Assembly: GCA_041394265.1 (NCBI GenBank)
Contig: JAWKIO010000005.1
Coordinates: 186,001-250,000 of the forward strand
Origin: Acidimicrobiales bacterium
GTDB taxonomy: Bacteria; Actinomycetota; Acidimicrobiia; Acidimicrobiales; SZUA-35
Direction: 5' to 3'
Length of the DNA stretch: 64,000 nucleotides
The notes below the pieces were generated by a model. It was not told the DNA's origin and searched no databases. It saw only the letters and a list, made by a program, of their open reading frames with translations. The position numbers were made by a program, and so were the translations under genes. Positions 44,162 through 53,292 of the stretch are shown piece by piece. The stretch's first letter is position 1; the number at the start of each line of letters is the position of its first letter.

Positions 44162-45919
44162 GTGAGCAGCTTGCCGCCCGACTACGACGCCGATCCCGGG
44201 CGCTGGGCGTCGTGGGAAGCACCGAGCGACGTCCACCACTCGATCGCTCCCGAACTCCGAGGACCGGTGCTCGACGTGGGGTGCGGCGACGGACGGCTGG
44301 CCGACCTCCTCGGCGACGACGTGGCGTGGTTCGGCGTCGAGTCGTCACCGACCCAGATCGCCGGCAACCCGCACCGCCCTTTGGTGCGTGCCGACATGCG
44401 GGCCCTCCCCTTCCGCGACGGCGTGTTCGCCGAGGTGACGCACCTGTGGTGCCTCTACCACGTCGACGACCCCGAGCAGGCCGTCGCCGAAGCCGTCAGG
44501 GTCCTCCGCAGTGGCGGCACGTACTACGCCTGCACCAGCGCTCGCGACAACGACCCCGAACTCATGCCGGAGGGCTACCCGCCCACCTCCTTCGATGCCG
44601 AAGACGCAGTGGCGATCGTCGGCAGGACCTTCGGCGATGCCATGGCGGAGCACTGGGATGGCCCGTTCTTCCCCTTGGAACGACGCGAGGACGTCGAGGC
44701 GTACTGCCGCCACCACTCCATTCCAGCCGAACGTGCGGTCAACGTGCCCCTCCCACTCTGGCTGACCAAACGAGGTGTGTTGGTGCGGGCAACCAAGCCC
44801 TGCGCCAACGGCGGCGCAGCTACCCTCCCCCACATGCTGCTGGGCCTCGACGAGTATCCGTTCCATCAGGTCACGAACACGTTCGCTGCGGTCGACGGGC
44901 TCGATCCGAGCTGGAACGACGGCCACTACCTCTGCGTCGCCGATCAGGCAGGCACGGTGGCGTTCACCTCGAACGTCCGGCTCTACGCCAACAACGACGT
45001 GCTCGATGGGTTCGTCTGCCTCCGGCATCGGGGCCGTCAATACAACGTGCGGGTGTCGCGCCGACTACGCCCCGCGATGGAGCACCTCGGTGCGGGCCCG
45101 CTGTCGCTCGACATCATCGAGCCACTCGAGGCGGTGCGACTCGTGCTCGACGACAACGAGGTCGGCATCAAGCTCGACATCACGTGCCATACCGCCAACA
45201 CCCCGTACATGGGGCCGATCGAGGTTCGCCGGGTCGACGGCCGTCTGCTCAGCGAGCGGGCCACCTACGAGATCACCGGCGAATGCGAGGGCTGGGTCGA
45301 GGTCGCAGGCGAGCGCATCGTGCTGGAGCGAACCACGTCGTCGTTCTTCCGCAATCACTCCTGGGGCTTCCAGCCCGGACGCGGCGGGCCCCGTCCCTAC
45401 GGCGCACCGGCGCCGAGCCACCGTGTGCCGGGGCTGCGCCAGTGGGTGCTCTTCCATCTCCCGGACCACGGCGGGTTCTTCTTCCAGGATCCGAGCGGGC
45501 GTGCCGCATCGGGCCGGGGCGCGATTCTGCGGGGCGACCGGATCGTGCCGGTCACCGATGTCGTGACCGAGCTGGACTTCCACGAGGGCGACCGCCGGGT
45601 CCGCAGCGGCAGCTTCCGACTCACCGACGTCGAGGCCAACGTCCGCAACTACGAGTTCGAGGACCTCGGGTGGGTGTACTGCCAGGGCGGCGGCTACTTC
45701 GGCGGATTCGATGACGGCCTGGGACAGGGCGTCTATCGAGGCGACGAGCACTTCGAGGGCGAGGTGTGGGACGTGAGCCACCCCACCACCATCGTCGATG
45801 CCGATGGCCGATCGTTCGAGTTCCAGCACGACTGGGCCGAGAACTTCACGCTCGTCCGCGAGGGTGGTCGGGTCGGCTTGGCGCACTACGAGTGCGTGCG
45901 GGTGCAGCCCTCGAGCTAG
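44162..45919 (+). CDS. SAM methyltransferase fused to a lipocalin-like (DUF7064/7065-type) domain
   Basis: 585-residue single reading frame with two parts. Residues about 1-215: class I SAM methyltransferase, motif I PVLDVGCGDGRLADLL, ADMRALPFRDGVF, and a C-terminus ending GVLVRATKP, which is where stand-alone enzymes stop. Residues about 230-585: begins like an independent protein (MLLGLDEYPFHQVTNTF) and contains two beta-rich halves with SFFRNHSWGF and GFFFQDPSGRA, resembling the DUF7064/DUF7065 hydroxyneurosporene-synthase/AttH-like group seen beside lipid and steroid genes. A single TGC codon lies where a stop might be expected. Either a true fusion or a lost stop. GTG 44162. Confidence 0.78.
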   Translation: MSSLPPDYDADPGRWASWEAPSDVHHSIAPELRGPVLDVGCGDGRLADLLGDDVAWFGVESSPTQIAGNPHRPLVRADMRALPFRDGVFAEVTHLWCLYHVDDPEQAVAEAVRVLRSGGTYYACTSARDNDPELMPEGYPPTSFDAEDAVAIVGRTFGDAMAEHWDGPFFPLERREDVEAYCRHHSIPAERAVNVPLPLWLTKRGVLVRATKPCANGGAATLPHMLLGLDEYPFHQVTNTFAAVDGLDPSWNDGHYLCVADQAGTVAFTSNVRLYANNDVLDGFVCLRHRGRQYNVRVSRRLRPAMEHLGAGPLSLDIIEPLEAVRLVLDDNEVGIKLDITCHTANTPYMGPIEVRRVDGRLLSERATYEITGECEGWVEVAGERIVLERTTSSFFRNHSWGFQPGRGGPRPYGAPAPSHRVPGLRQWVLFHLPDHGGFFFQDPSGRAASGRGAILRGDRIVPVTDVVTELDFHEGDRRVRSGSFRLTDVEANVRNYEFEDLGWVYCQGGGYFGGFDDGLGQGVYRGDEHFEGEVWDVSHPTTIVDADGRSFEFQHDWAENFTLVREGGRVGLAHYECVRVQPSS

Positions 45920-45921
45920 CG

Positions 45922-47559
45922 CTACGACTCCGCGAGGATGTCGAGCCGGTCCGTGGCGCTGGCACGGAGTTCGGGCTTGCGCACCTTGTTCGACGCCGTG
46001 AGCGGAAGCGTGTCGACGAACCAGATGTGGCGAGGCACCTTGTAGTTCGCCATGTGCTCGCGACACCAGGCGATCAGCTCCTCTTCGCCCGGGCAGCCGT
46101 CAGGGCTCGGCACGACGAACGCAGCACCGACCTCGCCGAGGCGTTGGTCGGGCACACCGATCACGGCGGCCATGCCGATCCCGGGGTGCTCGACCATGAC
46201 CCGCTCGATCTCTGCGGGGTAAGCATTGAAGCCCCCGATGATGAACATGTCCTTCATGCGATCGGTGATGTCGATGTAGCCGTCGGCGTTCATGACGACG
46301 ACGTCGCCGGTGTGCAGCCAACCCTCGCCATCAGCGGCGGGCTCGACCTTGCCGTCGCCGACGAGGTAGCCGGGAGTGACCTGATAGCCCCGCACCCACA
46401 GCTCACCGGGTTCTCCGGTGGGAACGTCGGCACCCAACTCGTCGACGACCCGGATCTCGACCCCATCGATGACTCGGCCCGACGTGTGTGACACCACCTC
46501 GTCGGGATCGTCGGCGAGCGTGTGGGTGACGAGCCCCGACGTCTCGGTCATCCCGTAGGCGGTCACGATGGTCTCGAAACCCAGACGCTCCCGCATGGCG
46601 ACGACCATCTCGACCGGGATCGAGGCGGCACCGGTGACGCAGGCCCGCAGCGACGACAGGTCGTAGCGGTCCAGGTCGGGGTGGTTCAGCAACCCCTGAT
46701 AGAGCGCCGGTGGTCCGGGCCAGATGGCGACCCGCTCCCGCTCGATGAGCTTCATCACCTCGACCGGGTCGTAGACCGGGAACGGAATGTTCACCGCACC
46801 GAACAGGAGGCACACCACGATGCCGCCGTTGAAGCCGAAGGCGTGGAAGTACGGGTTGACGATGAGGTAGGGATCGCCCTGGCGAGCGTGCATGGCGGCT
46901 GCCCAGCCGTGGAACGCCCGGATCATCGCCCCGCCGCGCACCATGACACCCTTCGGATGGCCGGTGGTGCCCGACGTGAACATGACCGCTGCGACGTCGT
47001 CGGGGGTGACGGCGGCCGAGCGGTGGTCGACGATCTCACGGTGTTCGACCGAGTCACCAAGCGCAAGGAAGTCGTCGAACGCCGACGTGGACAGATCGAT
47101 GATCGGGTCACCGGCGGCCGCTCGAAGCGACGGAAGGTCGTGACCATCGAGCGACGCCCGGTACCCGGTGCCGAGAAAGCCGTCGACGATGAACACCATG
47201 CGGGCGGATGCCGTGTCGAGCACGTACGCGGCCTCGACCCCTTTGAACCGGGTGTTGACCGGCACGAGACGGATTCCGGCACGAGCGGCGCCGAGTGCGA
47301 CCACCACCCACTGCCAGCAGTTCGGCGCCCAAATGGCGATGGCGTCGACCTGGTCGAGGCCGAGTGCAACCATCGCCGCTGCTGCTCGATGGCTCAGCTC
47401 GCCGAGTTCTCGGTAGCTGAGTTCGGTGTCGCCGTCGCGCAGCGCCGGCGAGTCGGCGAAGGCCGCGGTCGACCACTGCACGAGCGCGGCAAGCGTGGTG
47501 GCAGTGGGATCGAGCGCCGAGACCGGCGCGGCGGGATCGAGTGCGAGATGGTCGTCCAT
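45922..47559 (-). CDS. Acyl-CoA synthetase (FadD/AMP-binding family)
   Basis: 545-residue ANL-superfamily ligase that activates a carboxylic acid to its acyl-CoA. Motifs: MFTSGTTGHPKGVMV (P-loop-like), YFHAFGFNGG, TAYGMTETSG (A5), GELWVRGYQVTPGYL, GWLHTGDVVVMNADGYIDITDR (A7/A8), and the catalytic Lys in LTASNKVRKPEL. It resembles FadD3/FadD17-type enzymes of steroid and fatty-acid catabolism, so the substrate may be a sterol side-chain, ring fragment or long-chain acid. ATG 47559. It lies 13 bp behind the TetR gene and forms an operon with it. Confidence 0.93.
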   Translation of the reverse strand: MDDHLALDPAAPVSALDPTATTLAALVQWSTAAFADSPALRDGDTELSYRELGELSHRAAAAMVALGLDQVDAIAIWAPNCWQWVVVALGAARAGIRLVPVNTRFKGVEAAYVLDTASARMVFIVDGFLGTGYRASLDGHDLPSLRAAAGDPIIDLSTSAFDDFLALGDSVEHREIVDHRSAAVTPDDVAAVMFTSGTTGHPKGVMVRGGAMIRAFHGWAAAMHARQGDPYLIVNPYFHAFGFNGGIVVCLLFGAVNIPFPVYDPVEVMKLIERERVAIWPGPPALYQGLLNHPDLDRYDLSSLRACVTGAASIPVEMVVAMRERLGFETIVTAYGMTETSGLVTHTLADDPDEVVSHTSGRVIDGVEIRVVDELGADVPTGEPGELWVRGYQVTPGYLVGDGKVEPAADGEGWLHTGDVVVMNADGYIDITDRMKDMFIIGGFNAYPAEIERVMVEHPGIGMAAVIGVPDQRLGEVGAAFVVPSPDGCPGEEELIAWCREHMANYKVPRHIWFVDTLPLTASNKVRKPELRASATDRLDILAES

Positions 47560-47572
47560 GGTGTCCGTTGTT

Positions 47573-48208
47573 CTAGTTCGTGGTGGCGGGCGCTGCCGCC
47601 CGATCGCCGTCATCCCTCGAAGTGAGGAGACCACCCAACACCATCGATGCCATCTGGTCGCCGAGGTCGGCGGGTGAGAGTGGGCCTTCGGGGTCAAACC
47701 ACTCGAGCGACCAGTTGAGGGCGCCGACGATGAGGAGCCGCACGGCTGCCCGATCGAGGTCGGTTCGGATCCGTCCCGCGGCTGCAGCGCGGTCGAGCAA
47801 TCGACGCCACACCTCGCCGTAGGCCCGGTGTTGGGCGATGTGGAGTGCGGCGAGGTCGGGCGGGAGTTGACCGTAAGCTCGGACGTTCGCCCGGGGATAA
47901 TCGTCGCCACCGAGCACGGCAACCGTGTGCGCCACGATTGCCACTCGCAGCGCCTCGATGGGGTCGGTGTCGTCGCCGAGCGTGGCCAACGCCGCAACCA
48001 CCGCGTCATGGGCGAGTGCCGTGCCGATGCGGAGCACCTCCAGCACCAGATCGTCTTTCGACGGGAAGTGGTAGTAGAGCGAGGCGTCCTGCATGTCGAC
48101 CGCATCGGCGATGGTCTTCAGGCTGGTGGCGCCGTAGCCGCGGCTGGCGAGGGCGCCGGCCGCCGCGTCGAGGATGCGTTGTCGAGTCAGTTCGGACTTC
48201 TTCGCCAT
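47573..48208 (-). CDS. TetR-family transcriptional regulator
   Basis: 211-residue repressor. HTH region KSELTRQRILDAAAGALASRGYGATSLKTIADAVDMQDASLYYHFPSKDDLV at the N-terminus, then a helical effector domain with a C-terminal TetR_C-like part. It is co-transcribed with the acyl-CoA synthetase and divergent from the BVMO-Rieske-SDR operon. The 59-bp shared region contains a perfect operator-like palindrome inside the promoter of that operon, so this protein probably represses both units until an acyl-CoA or pathway intermediate appears. Confidence 0.9.
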   Translation of the reverse strand: MAKKSELTRQRILDAAAGALASRGYGATSLKTIADAVDMQDASLYYHFPSKDDLVLEVLRIGTALAHDAVVAALATLGDDTDPIEALRVAIVAHTVAVLGGDDYPRANVRAYGQLPPDLAALHIAQHRAYGEVWRRLLDRAAAAGRIRTDLDRAAVRLLIVGALNWSLEWFDPEGPLSPADLGDQMASMVLGGLLTSRDDGDRAAAPATTN

Positions 48209-48230
48209 GCGTGTCTTCCGAGGGAGGGCC

Positions 48231-48257
48231 TTGACATTTTCTAGTGACTACTAGAAT
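48231..48257 (+). promoter_or_regulatory. Promoter with embedded TetR-type operator for the BVMO operon
   Basis: -35-like TTGACA (48231-48236) and -10-like TAGAAT (48252-48257), spacer 15 nt. The palindrome TTCTAGTGACTACTAGAA (48239-48256) has perfect 7-bp arms around GACT and covers the spacer and -10, an ideal repressor site. Transcription would start near 48264, only a few bases before the ATG at 48268, so the message would be nearly leaderless. Confidence 0.6.
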
Positions 48258-48267
48258 CTATCGTCCG

Positions 48268-50232
48268 ATGACCTCGACGACCAGCACCACGCCCGATTCG
48301 ACCGCAACCGAGTCACTCGACATCGAGTCGCTCGACGCGGCACTCCATGCCGCCGACCTTCGCGTGCTGGTGGCCTGCCTGTTCCACCTGACCGGCGACG
48401 AGCGGTGGTTGGCCGACGACCTGCGCCCCCGCCGCGACGTCCGGCTGATCGCGGATCCGTCGGCCGGCTACGACGACGAGACCGCCGCCATGATCCGCTC
48501 CGAGGTACGCGAGTGGCTGCTCGCCGAGCAGGCCACTCCCGTCATCCTCGATCCCGGCCCCGAGCGTTTCGGCGAGATGCTGTCGTTCTTCCTCGGGGAG
48601 CAGGTGCCGCCGGAGTACGAACCGATGGTTCGCCATGACTTCGGGTTCGACGCCAGCCCAGCCACGTCCGACGAAGCCGAATCGACGGCCGGCGCCCGCC
48701 GCCGGGTGATCATCGTCGGGTCCGGGGTCTCGGGCCTGTGTCTCGCTCACCGGCTCGACGAGGCCGGCTTCGATTGGCACATCGTCGAGAAGAACCCCGA
48801 TCTGGGTGGCACGTGGTTCGACAATCGCTATCCGGGCTGCGGGGTCGACACGCCCAACCACTTCTACAGCTTCTCGTTCGCCTCCAATCCGGACTGGACC
48901 CACTACTTCTCCGCCGGTGATGAGCTGCGCGAGTACCTGCAGACGTTCGCCGCCAACCGATCACTCCGCGACCGCATCGAGTTCGGGGCGAGCGTGACCG
49001 CCGCCGAGTGGGACGCCGAGCGGAACCAGTGGTCGGTCACCATCGAGTCGCCGACCGGCACCAGGGTCGAGGACGCCGATGTCGTCGTGACCGCCACCGG
49101 CCACTTCAACCAGCCAGTGAGCCCGACCTTCGCCGGCACCGACGAGTTCGAGGGTGAGATCGTCCACACGGCGCACTGGCCCGAAGACCTGGATCTGACG
49201 GGCAAGCGGGTGGCGGTCATCGGCACCGGGGCATCGGCGATGCAGTTGGTGCCGACCATCGCCGATTCGGTGGCAGCCCTCACCATCTTCCAGCGCACGC
49301 CTCAGTGGGCCCGGCCGGTGCCCGAGTACCACCTGAGCGTCGAGCCCGAGGCAGCGTGGCTGTTCCGCAACGTGCCGATGTACGACCGGTGGTACCGCTT
49401 CTCGCAGATGTGGCGCTACGGCGACGGGCTTCTCCGGTTCCTGCGCCGCGATCCCGACTGGGAGCACGCCGACCGGTCGCTCAACAAGACCAATGAGCGG
49501 CATCGGGTCGAGATCGAGACCTTCATCCGTGACGAACTCGACGGGCGCGACGATCTGATCGCCAAGTGCATCCCGTCCTATCCCCCCTTTGCCAAGCGGA
49601 TCCTGATCGACAACGGCTGGTTCAAGACCCTGCGACTCCCCCACGTCGAGTTGGTCACCGAGCCGATCGCCGACTTCACCGCTTCGGGTGTACGAAGCGC
49701 CGACGGCACCGTCCACGACGCCGACGTCGTCGTGTTCGCCACCGGGTTCGACGTCACGAACCTTGCCGCCAGGATCGACTTCATCGGGGCCGAAGGTCGA
49801 CGACTGGCCGACGACTGGGCCGACGAGAACCCTCGAGCGCTGCTCGGCATGACCGTGCCCGACTTCCCCAATCTGTTCGTCATGTACGGGCCGAACACCA
49901 ACATGGGCCACGGCGGCAGCGGGATGTGGCTCGCCGAGACCCAGGCCGACTACATCGTTGCCCGCCTGCGAGATATGGCCCAGGAGGGTCTCGCCGCGAT
50001 CGACTGCTTACCGGCGCGACGCGACGAGTACACCGAACAGATCGACCAACTCCACGCCGAGCTGGTCTGGACACACCCGGGAACCGAGACCTACTACCGC
50101 AACACGAACGGGCAGGTGCGTTCGCCAATGCCGTTCCGGTTGGTCGACTATTGGACGATGACCCGGACCCGGGGCCTCGAGGACTTCGAGACCACCCCGC
50201 TTCCGGCCAGCACCACCGAGAAGGGGAACTGA
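48268..50232 (+). CDS. Type I Baeyer-Villiger-like flavin monooxygenase
   Basis: 654-residue FAD/NADPH monooxygenase. The first 145 residues are a helical extension not found in the core family. Then FAD fold VIIVGSGVSGLCLAHRL (about 147-163), GGTWFDNRYPGCGVD, the BVMO fingerprint FEGEIVHTAHWP, NADPH fold VAVIGTGASAMQ and the ATGFD motif near the end. These enzymes insert oxygen next to a ketone, converting ketones to esters or lactones. ATG 48268 lies just after the predicted promoter and lacks a Shine-Dalgarno site. First gene of an operon with a Rieske oxygenase and an SDR, a set suited to steroid, terpenoid or alicyclic ketone breakdown. Confidence 0.92.
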   Translation: MTSTTSTTPDSTATESLDIESLDAALHAADLRVLVACLFHLTGDERWLADDLRPRRDVRLIADPSAGYDDETAAMIRSEVREWLLAEQATPVILDPGPERFGEMLSFFLGEQVPPEYEPMVRHDFGFDASPATSDEAESTAGARRRVIIVGSGVSGLCLAHRLDEAGFDWHIVEKNPDLGGTWFDNRYPGCGVDTPNHFYSFSFASNPDWTHYFSAGDELREYLQTFAANRSLRDRIEFGASVTAAEWDAERNQWSVTIESPTGTRVEDADVVVTATGHFNQPVSPTFAGTDEFEGEIVHTAHWPEDLDLTGKRVAVIGTGASAMQLVPTIADSVAALTIFQRTPQWARPVPEYHLSVEPEAAWLFRNVPMYDRWYRFSQMWRYGDGLLRFLRRDPDWEHADRSLNKTNERHRVEIETFIRDELDGRDDLIAKCIPSYPPFAKRILIDNGWFKTLRLPHVELVTEPIADFTASGVRSADGTVHDADVVVFATGFDVTNLAARIDFIGAEGRRLADDWADENPRALLGMTVPDFPNLFVMYGPNTNMGHGGSGMWLAETQADYIVARLRDMAQEGLAAIDCLPARRDEYTEQIDQLHAELVWTHPGTETYYRNTNGQVRSPMPFRLVDYWTMTRTRGLEDFETTPLPASTTEKGN

Positions 50233-50235
50233 CCA

Positions 50236-51390
50236 ATGCGACACGAGCGCCAGGTCGAACTGCTACGCCGAGTCCAGGAGAGCGGCGACCGCTTCCAAGG
50301 GCTCCACACCGATGCGAGCCGTACCAACTCGACCGCGTCCTACGCCGATCCCGAGCGGTTCGCCCTCGAACAGCGGAGGCTGTTCCGCAAGGGTCCGATC
50401 TTCTTCGGGCTCAGCGCCGATCTCGCCGAGCCGGGTTCCTATCGGGCGCTGCGCATGGACGGCATTCCGCTGGTCGTGGTGCGCCAGCACGACGGCTCGC
50501 TGGCGGCGTTCGTGAACGCCTGTCGCCATCGTGGGGCTCCGCTCGTCGATCCCTCGTCGACCGGAGGCGGTCGCGCCGCCCTCACCTGCCCCTACCACTC
50601 GTGGACCTTCGAGCTCGGCGGAGCGCTACGAGCTCGACCCGGATCGGCGGGCGCGTTCGACGACGTCACCATCAACTGCGACCTCCTGCGCCGTCCGGTC
50701 GCCGAGCGTCACGGCCTGATCTTCGTTCGCCCCGAGGGCGACGACCCGATCGATGTCGACGAGGTGCTGGGCGGGGCGCAGGACGACCTCGGATCCTTCG
50801 GGCTCGACCGCTATGTCCACGTCGAGAGTCGCTCGAACGAGTGGGACATGAACTGGAAGCTCTTCTTCGACACCTTCTCGGAGAGCTACCACATCCGCAC
50901 CTTGCACAAGAACTCGATCGCGCCGGCGTTCAACTCCGACTGTGTGATCTTCGAAGGGTTCGGCCGGAACCTGTTGTCGGTGGGGCTGCGAGCCAACGTT
51001 CGTGAGGAGTTCGACAAGCCCGAGGACGAATGGTCGATCCTCCCCTACGGCACCATCCAGTACTTCCTCGTCCCCAACGGGCTGGTGGTGCATCAGCTCG
51101 ACCATGTCGAGGTGTGGATCGTCGAACCGCTGTCGGTCAACCGGACCCGCACCACCACCTCGGTGTATGCACCGGTCGAACCGGCAACCGAGAAGGCGCG
51201 GAACTATTTCGTGAAGAATCTCGAGCTGTTGCTGCAAGTCACCGGCTCGGAAGACTTCGCCTTGATGGAGCAGATCCAACGCAGCTTCGAGTCCGGTGCG
51301 CTCGAGCAGGTCGTGTACGGCCGAATCGAGCCGCCGCTGGTGTACTTCCACGACCAGATCGATGCGGCGATCGGCCTCGCCCACACATGA
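50236..51390 (+). CDS. Rieske non-heme iron oxygenase, alpha-subunit type
   Basis: 384-residue ring-hydroxylating oxygenase. The Rieske [2Fe-2S] motif is CRHRGAPL...CPYHSWTF (C-x-H, C-x2-H, about 95-118). The mononuclear iron site follows in DTFSESYHIRTLHKN (two His), with a distal acid expected in the C-terminal SRPBCC domain. It would hydroxylate or demethylate an aromatic or steroid substrate; a ferredoxin/reductase is needed and none is encoded nearby. The ATG is 3 bp after the BVMO stop, so coupling is tight. Its stop overlaps the SDR start (ATGA). Confidence 0.93.
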   Translation: MRHERQVELLRRVQESGDRFQGLHTDASRTNSTASYADPERFALEQRRLFRKGPIFFGLSADLAEPGSYRALRMDGIPLVVVRQHDGSLAAFVNACRHRGAPLVDPSSTGGGRAALTCPYHSWTFELGGALRARPGSAGAFDDVTINCDLLRRPVAERHGLIFVRPEGDDPIDVDEVLGGAQDDLGSFGLDRYVHVESRSNEWDMNWKLFFDTFSESYHIRTLHKNSIAPAFNSDCVIFEGFGRNLLSVGLRANVREEFDKPEDEWSILPYGTIQYFLVPNGLVVHQLDHVEVWIVEPLSVNRTRTTTSVYAPVEPATEKARNYFVKNLELLLQVTGSEDFALMEQIQRSFESGALEQVVYGRIEPPLVYFHDQIDAAIGLAHT

Positions 51391-52190
51391 ATCGCTTCGA
51401 CGGACGAGCCGCCATGGTGGTTGGCGGCACGTCCGGTATCGGGAGGGCAACCGCCCGACGGCTCGCTGACGAGGGTGCCGACGTCGTCATCGTCGGCCGT
51501 GACGCCGATCGGGGCGAAGCCGTCGCGACCGAGCTTGGCCCTCGAGTCCACTTCGTTGCGGCCGACGCCACGAACCGGTCCGAGCTCGATCGGGTCATCG
51601 CCGAGATCGCCCAACGCCATGGCCGACTCGACGTGCTGGTCAACGCAGCAGGTGCGGTGTCGGTACGACCCTTCGCCACCATGTCGGCCGCCCACTGGGA
51701 ATCGGTACTCTCGGTGAACCTGACCGCCGTGTTCCACGCCTGTCAGGCTGCGCTCGGGCTGCTGCGCCGAACGGTGGCGGACCAGGCGGTGTCGTCGGTG
51801 TCGATCGTCAACGTCGCCTCGCTCGACGGCGTCGGCGGCGATCGAGGGATGACGGCGTACGGCGCAGCGAAGGCCGGGGTTATCAACCTCAGTCGGAGCC
51901 TTGCGCTGGAGCTCATCGAGCACGGCGTGCGGGTCAACGCCGTGTCACCCGGAGCGGTCGACACACCGATGACCGTCTCGACTGCGGGGCACCCAGATCG
52001 GGCAGCCGCGTTCACCTCGGCCATTCCCATCGGACGGTTCGGCCGACCCGAGGAGATCGCCGCCGCCATCGCGTTCGTTGCGTCCGACGATGCGTCCTTC
52101 ATGGTCGGTGCCAATCTCGTGGTCGACGGCGGCGTGACCACCGCGACCGGACACCCCGACCTCCTGGGGATGTTCGGGATGACGAGCTGA
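51387..52190 (+). CDS. SDR-family oxidoreductase
   Basis: 267-residue short-chain dehydrogenase: TSGIGRA cofactor loop (VGGTSGIG), GRDAD after strand 2 (Arg, NADP preference likely), NAAGAVSVRP, catalytic Ser in VNVASLDG, YGAAKAG with Tyr and Lys, and C-terminal FMVGANLVVDGG. It probably supplies the ketone for the Baeyer-Villiger enzyme or oxidises a product of the Rieske enzyme. The ATG overlaps the Rieske stop at 51387-51390. Confidence 0.92.
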   Translation: MNRFDGRAAMVVGGTSGIGRATARRLADEGADVVIVGRDADRGEAVATELGPRVHFVAADATNRSELDRVIAEIAQRHGRLDVLVNAAGAVSVRPFATMSAAHWESVLSVNLTAVFHACQAALGLLRRTVADQAVSSVSIVNVASLDGVGGDRGMTAYGAAKAGVINLSRSLALELIEHGVRVNAVSPGAVDTPMTVSTAGHPDRAAAFTSAIPIGRFGRPEEIAAAIAFVASDDASFMVGANLVVDGGVTTATGHPDLLGMFGMTS

Positions 52191-52221
52191 GAAGACGCGA
52201 CGGGAGAAGACGAGTTACTTG

Positions 52222-52615
52222 ACAACGACGATGGTTGCGACCTTTGCTTCGACAACGTGGGCGGTCCACACCTGGAGGCGGCGCCCCACAACATGTCGAT
52301 CGGCGAACACATCGCGCTGTACGCCATGATCAGCCAGCACTCCGAGGACGGTCGGGGTCAGGACATCAGCCACATGATCGAGCCCGTGCTCCGCCGAGCC
52401 ACCGTCAAGGGCAACATCGTACGTGAGCACGAGGACATGCGAGCGGAGTTCAACAGATCGTCGCCGGCTGGCTCCGTTCGGCTGAGGTCGAGCAGCTCCA
52501 CACCGTCACCGATGGCCTCGATCACGCGGTCGGTGGATCCTCGCCATGCTCGGGGGCGGCGCCATCGGCAAGGCCCTCATCCACCTCGACACGACCCGTC
52601 CCATCCGACCCACCC
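52222..52615 (+). pseudogene. Frameshifted C-terminal remnant of an MDR NADP-dependent oxidoreductase
   Basis: Three consecutive plus-strand frames give one protein: CFDNVGGPHLEAAPHNMSIG...LYAMISQHSEDG...VKGNIVREHEDMRAEF, then (frame change near 52453) QQIVAGWLRSAEVEQLHTVTDGLDHAVGG, then (frame change near 52535) ILAMLGGGAIGKALIHLD. This is the C-terminal half of the zinc-free MDR family (prostaglandin-reductase/alkenal-reductase type; compare VDVYFDNVGG and GFIV, AGW, GKMLV motifs). The N-terminal half is absent. GC3 remains high, so the decay is recent. Confidence 0.8.
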
Positions 52616-52617
52616 GG

Positions 52618-53286
52618 TCAGAGGGAGGGGAGGCCGACGATGCGGTCGGCGATGGCGCCCACCTCGGCGCTGAACTTCTTCACGCCGAGGCCGCGATAGG
52701 AGGCGTCCTCGTTGAGCATGGAGGCCAGCGAGGTCTCGATCAACGAGACGAGGGCAACAGCGATCACGCCTGCCTCGGCCCGAGCCGTCTTGCCTCGCAC
52801 CGTGCGCACGGCACCCAGCAGCTCATCGACCAGGTCGAGACGCGTCTCACGCCGCACCGCCTCGACCATCAAGTTCAATCCGATCGAGGTGACGAAGTAC
52901 ACCGTCGCCGGCGTCTTGCGTTCGGCGGTCCAGGCGAGCAGGTGCTCGACCAGCGCGCGGAGACCGTCGACATCACCGTGGGCCGGCAGGTTGGCTCGCA
53001 CCTGTTCGAGCAGTTGGTCACGGAACCGCTCCATGCCTTCGATGAGGATCTGCTCCTTTGACGCGAAGTGGTAATAGACCGCAGCGGGGGTCATCTCGAC
53101 GGCGCTGGCGATGTCGAGCACCGTGACGTCGTCAACCGGCATGGTGGCGAACAGCCCCATCGCGGCGTCGATGACGTTGTTGCGCCGAGAGGGTCGGTGC
53201 GCAGGGCGTCGTTTGCTGGTTGAGCTGGCGATGAGGGCTAGGGTAGGCCAACGATGCGCTGGTGACGAAGATGCGCCGGCAGCCAC
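52618..53286 (-). CDS. TetR-family transcriptional regulator (twin 1)
   Basis: 222-residue TetR. After a variable start the HTH reads PAHRPSRRNNVIDAAMGLFATMPVDDVTVLDIASAVEMTPAAVYYHFASKEQIL, then a helical effector domain. GTG at 53286 is the only in-frame start before the HTH. It is divergent from a second TetR gene whose ATG is 7 bp away, and both share the word PAHRPSRRNN, suggesting duplication. It lies next to the decayed oxidoreductase, whose operon it may once have controlled. Confidence 0.85.
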   Translation of the reverse strand: MAAGASSSPAHRWPTLALIASSTSKRRPAHRPSRRNNVIDAAMGLFATMPVDDVTVLDIASAVEMTPAAVYYHFASKEQILIEGMERFRDQLLEQVRANLPAHGDVDGLRALVEHLLAWTAERKTPATVYFVTSIGLNLMVEAVRRETRLDLVDELLGAVRTVRGKTARAEAGVIAVALVSLIETSLASMLNEDASYRGLGVKKFSAEVGAIADRIVGLPSL

Positions 53287-53292
53287 CTCCGC

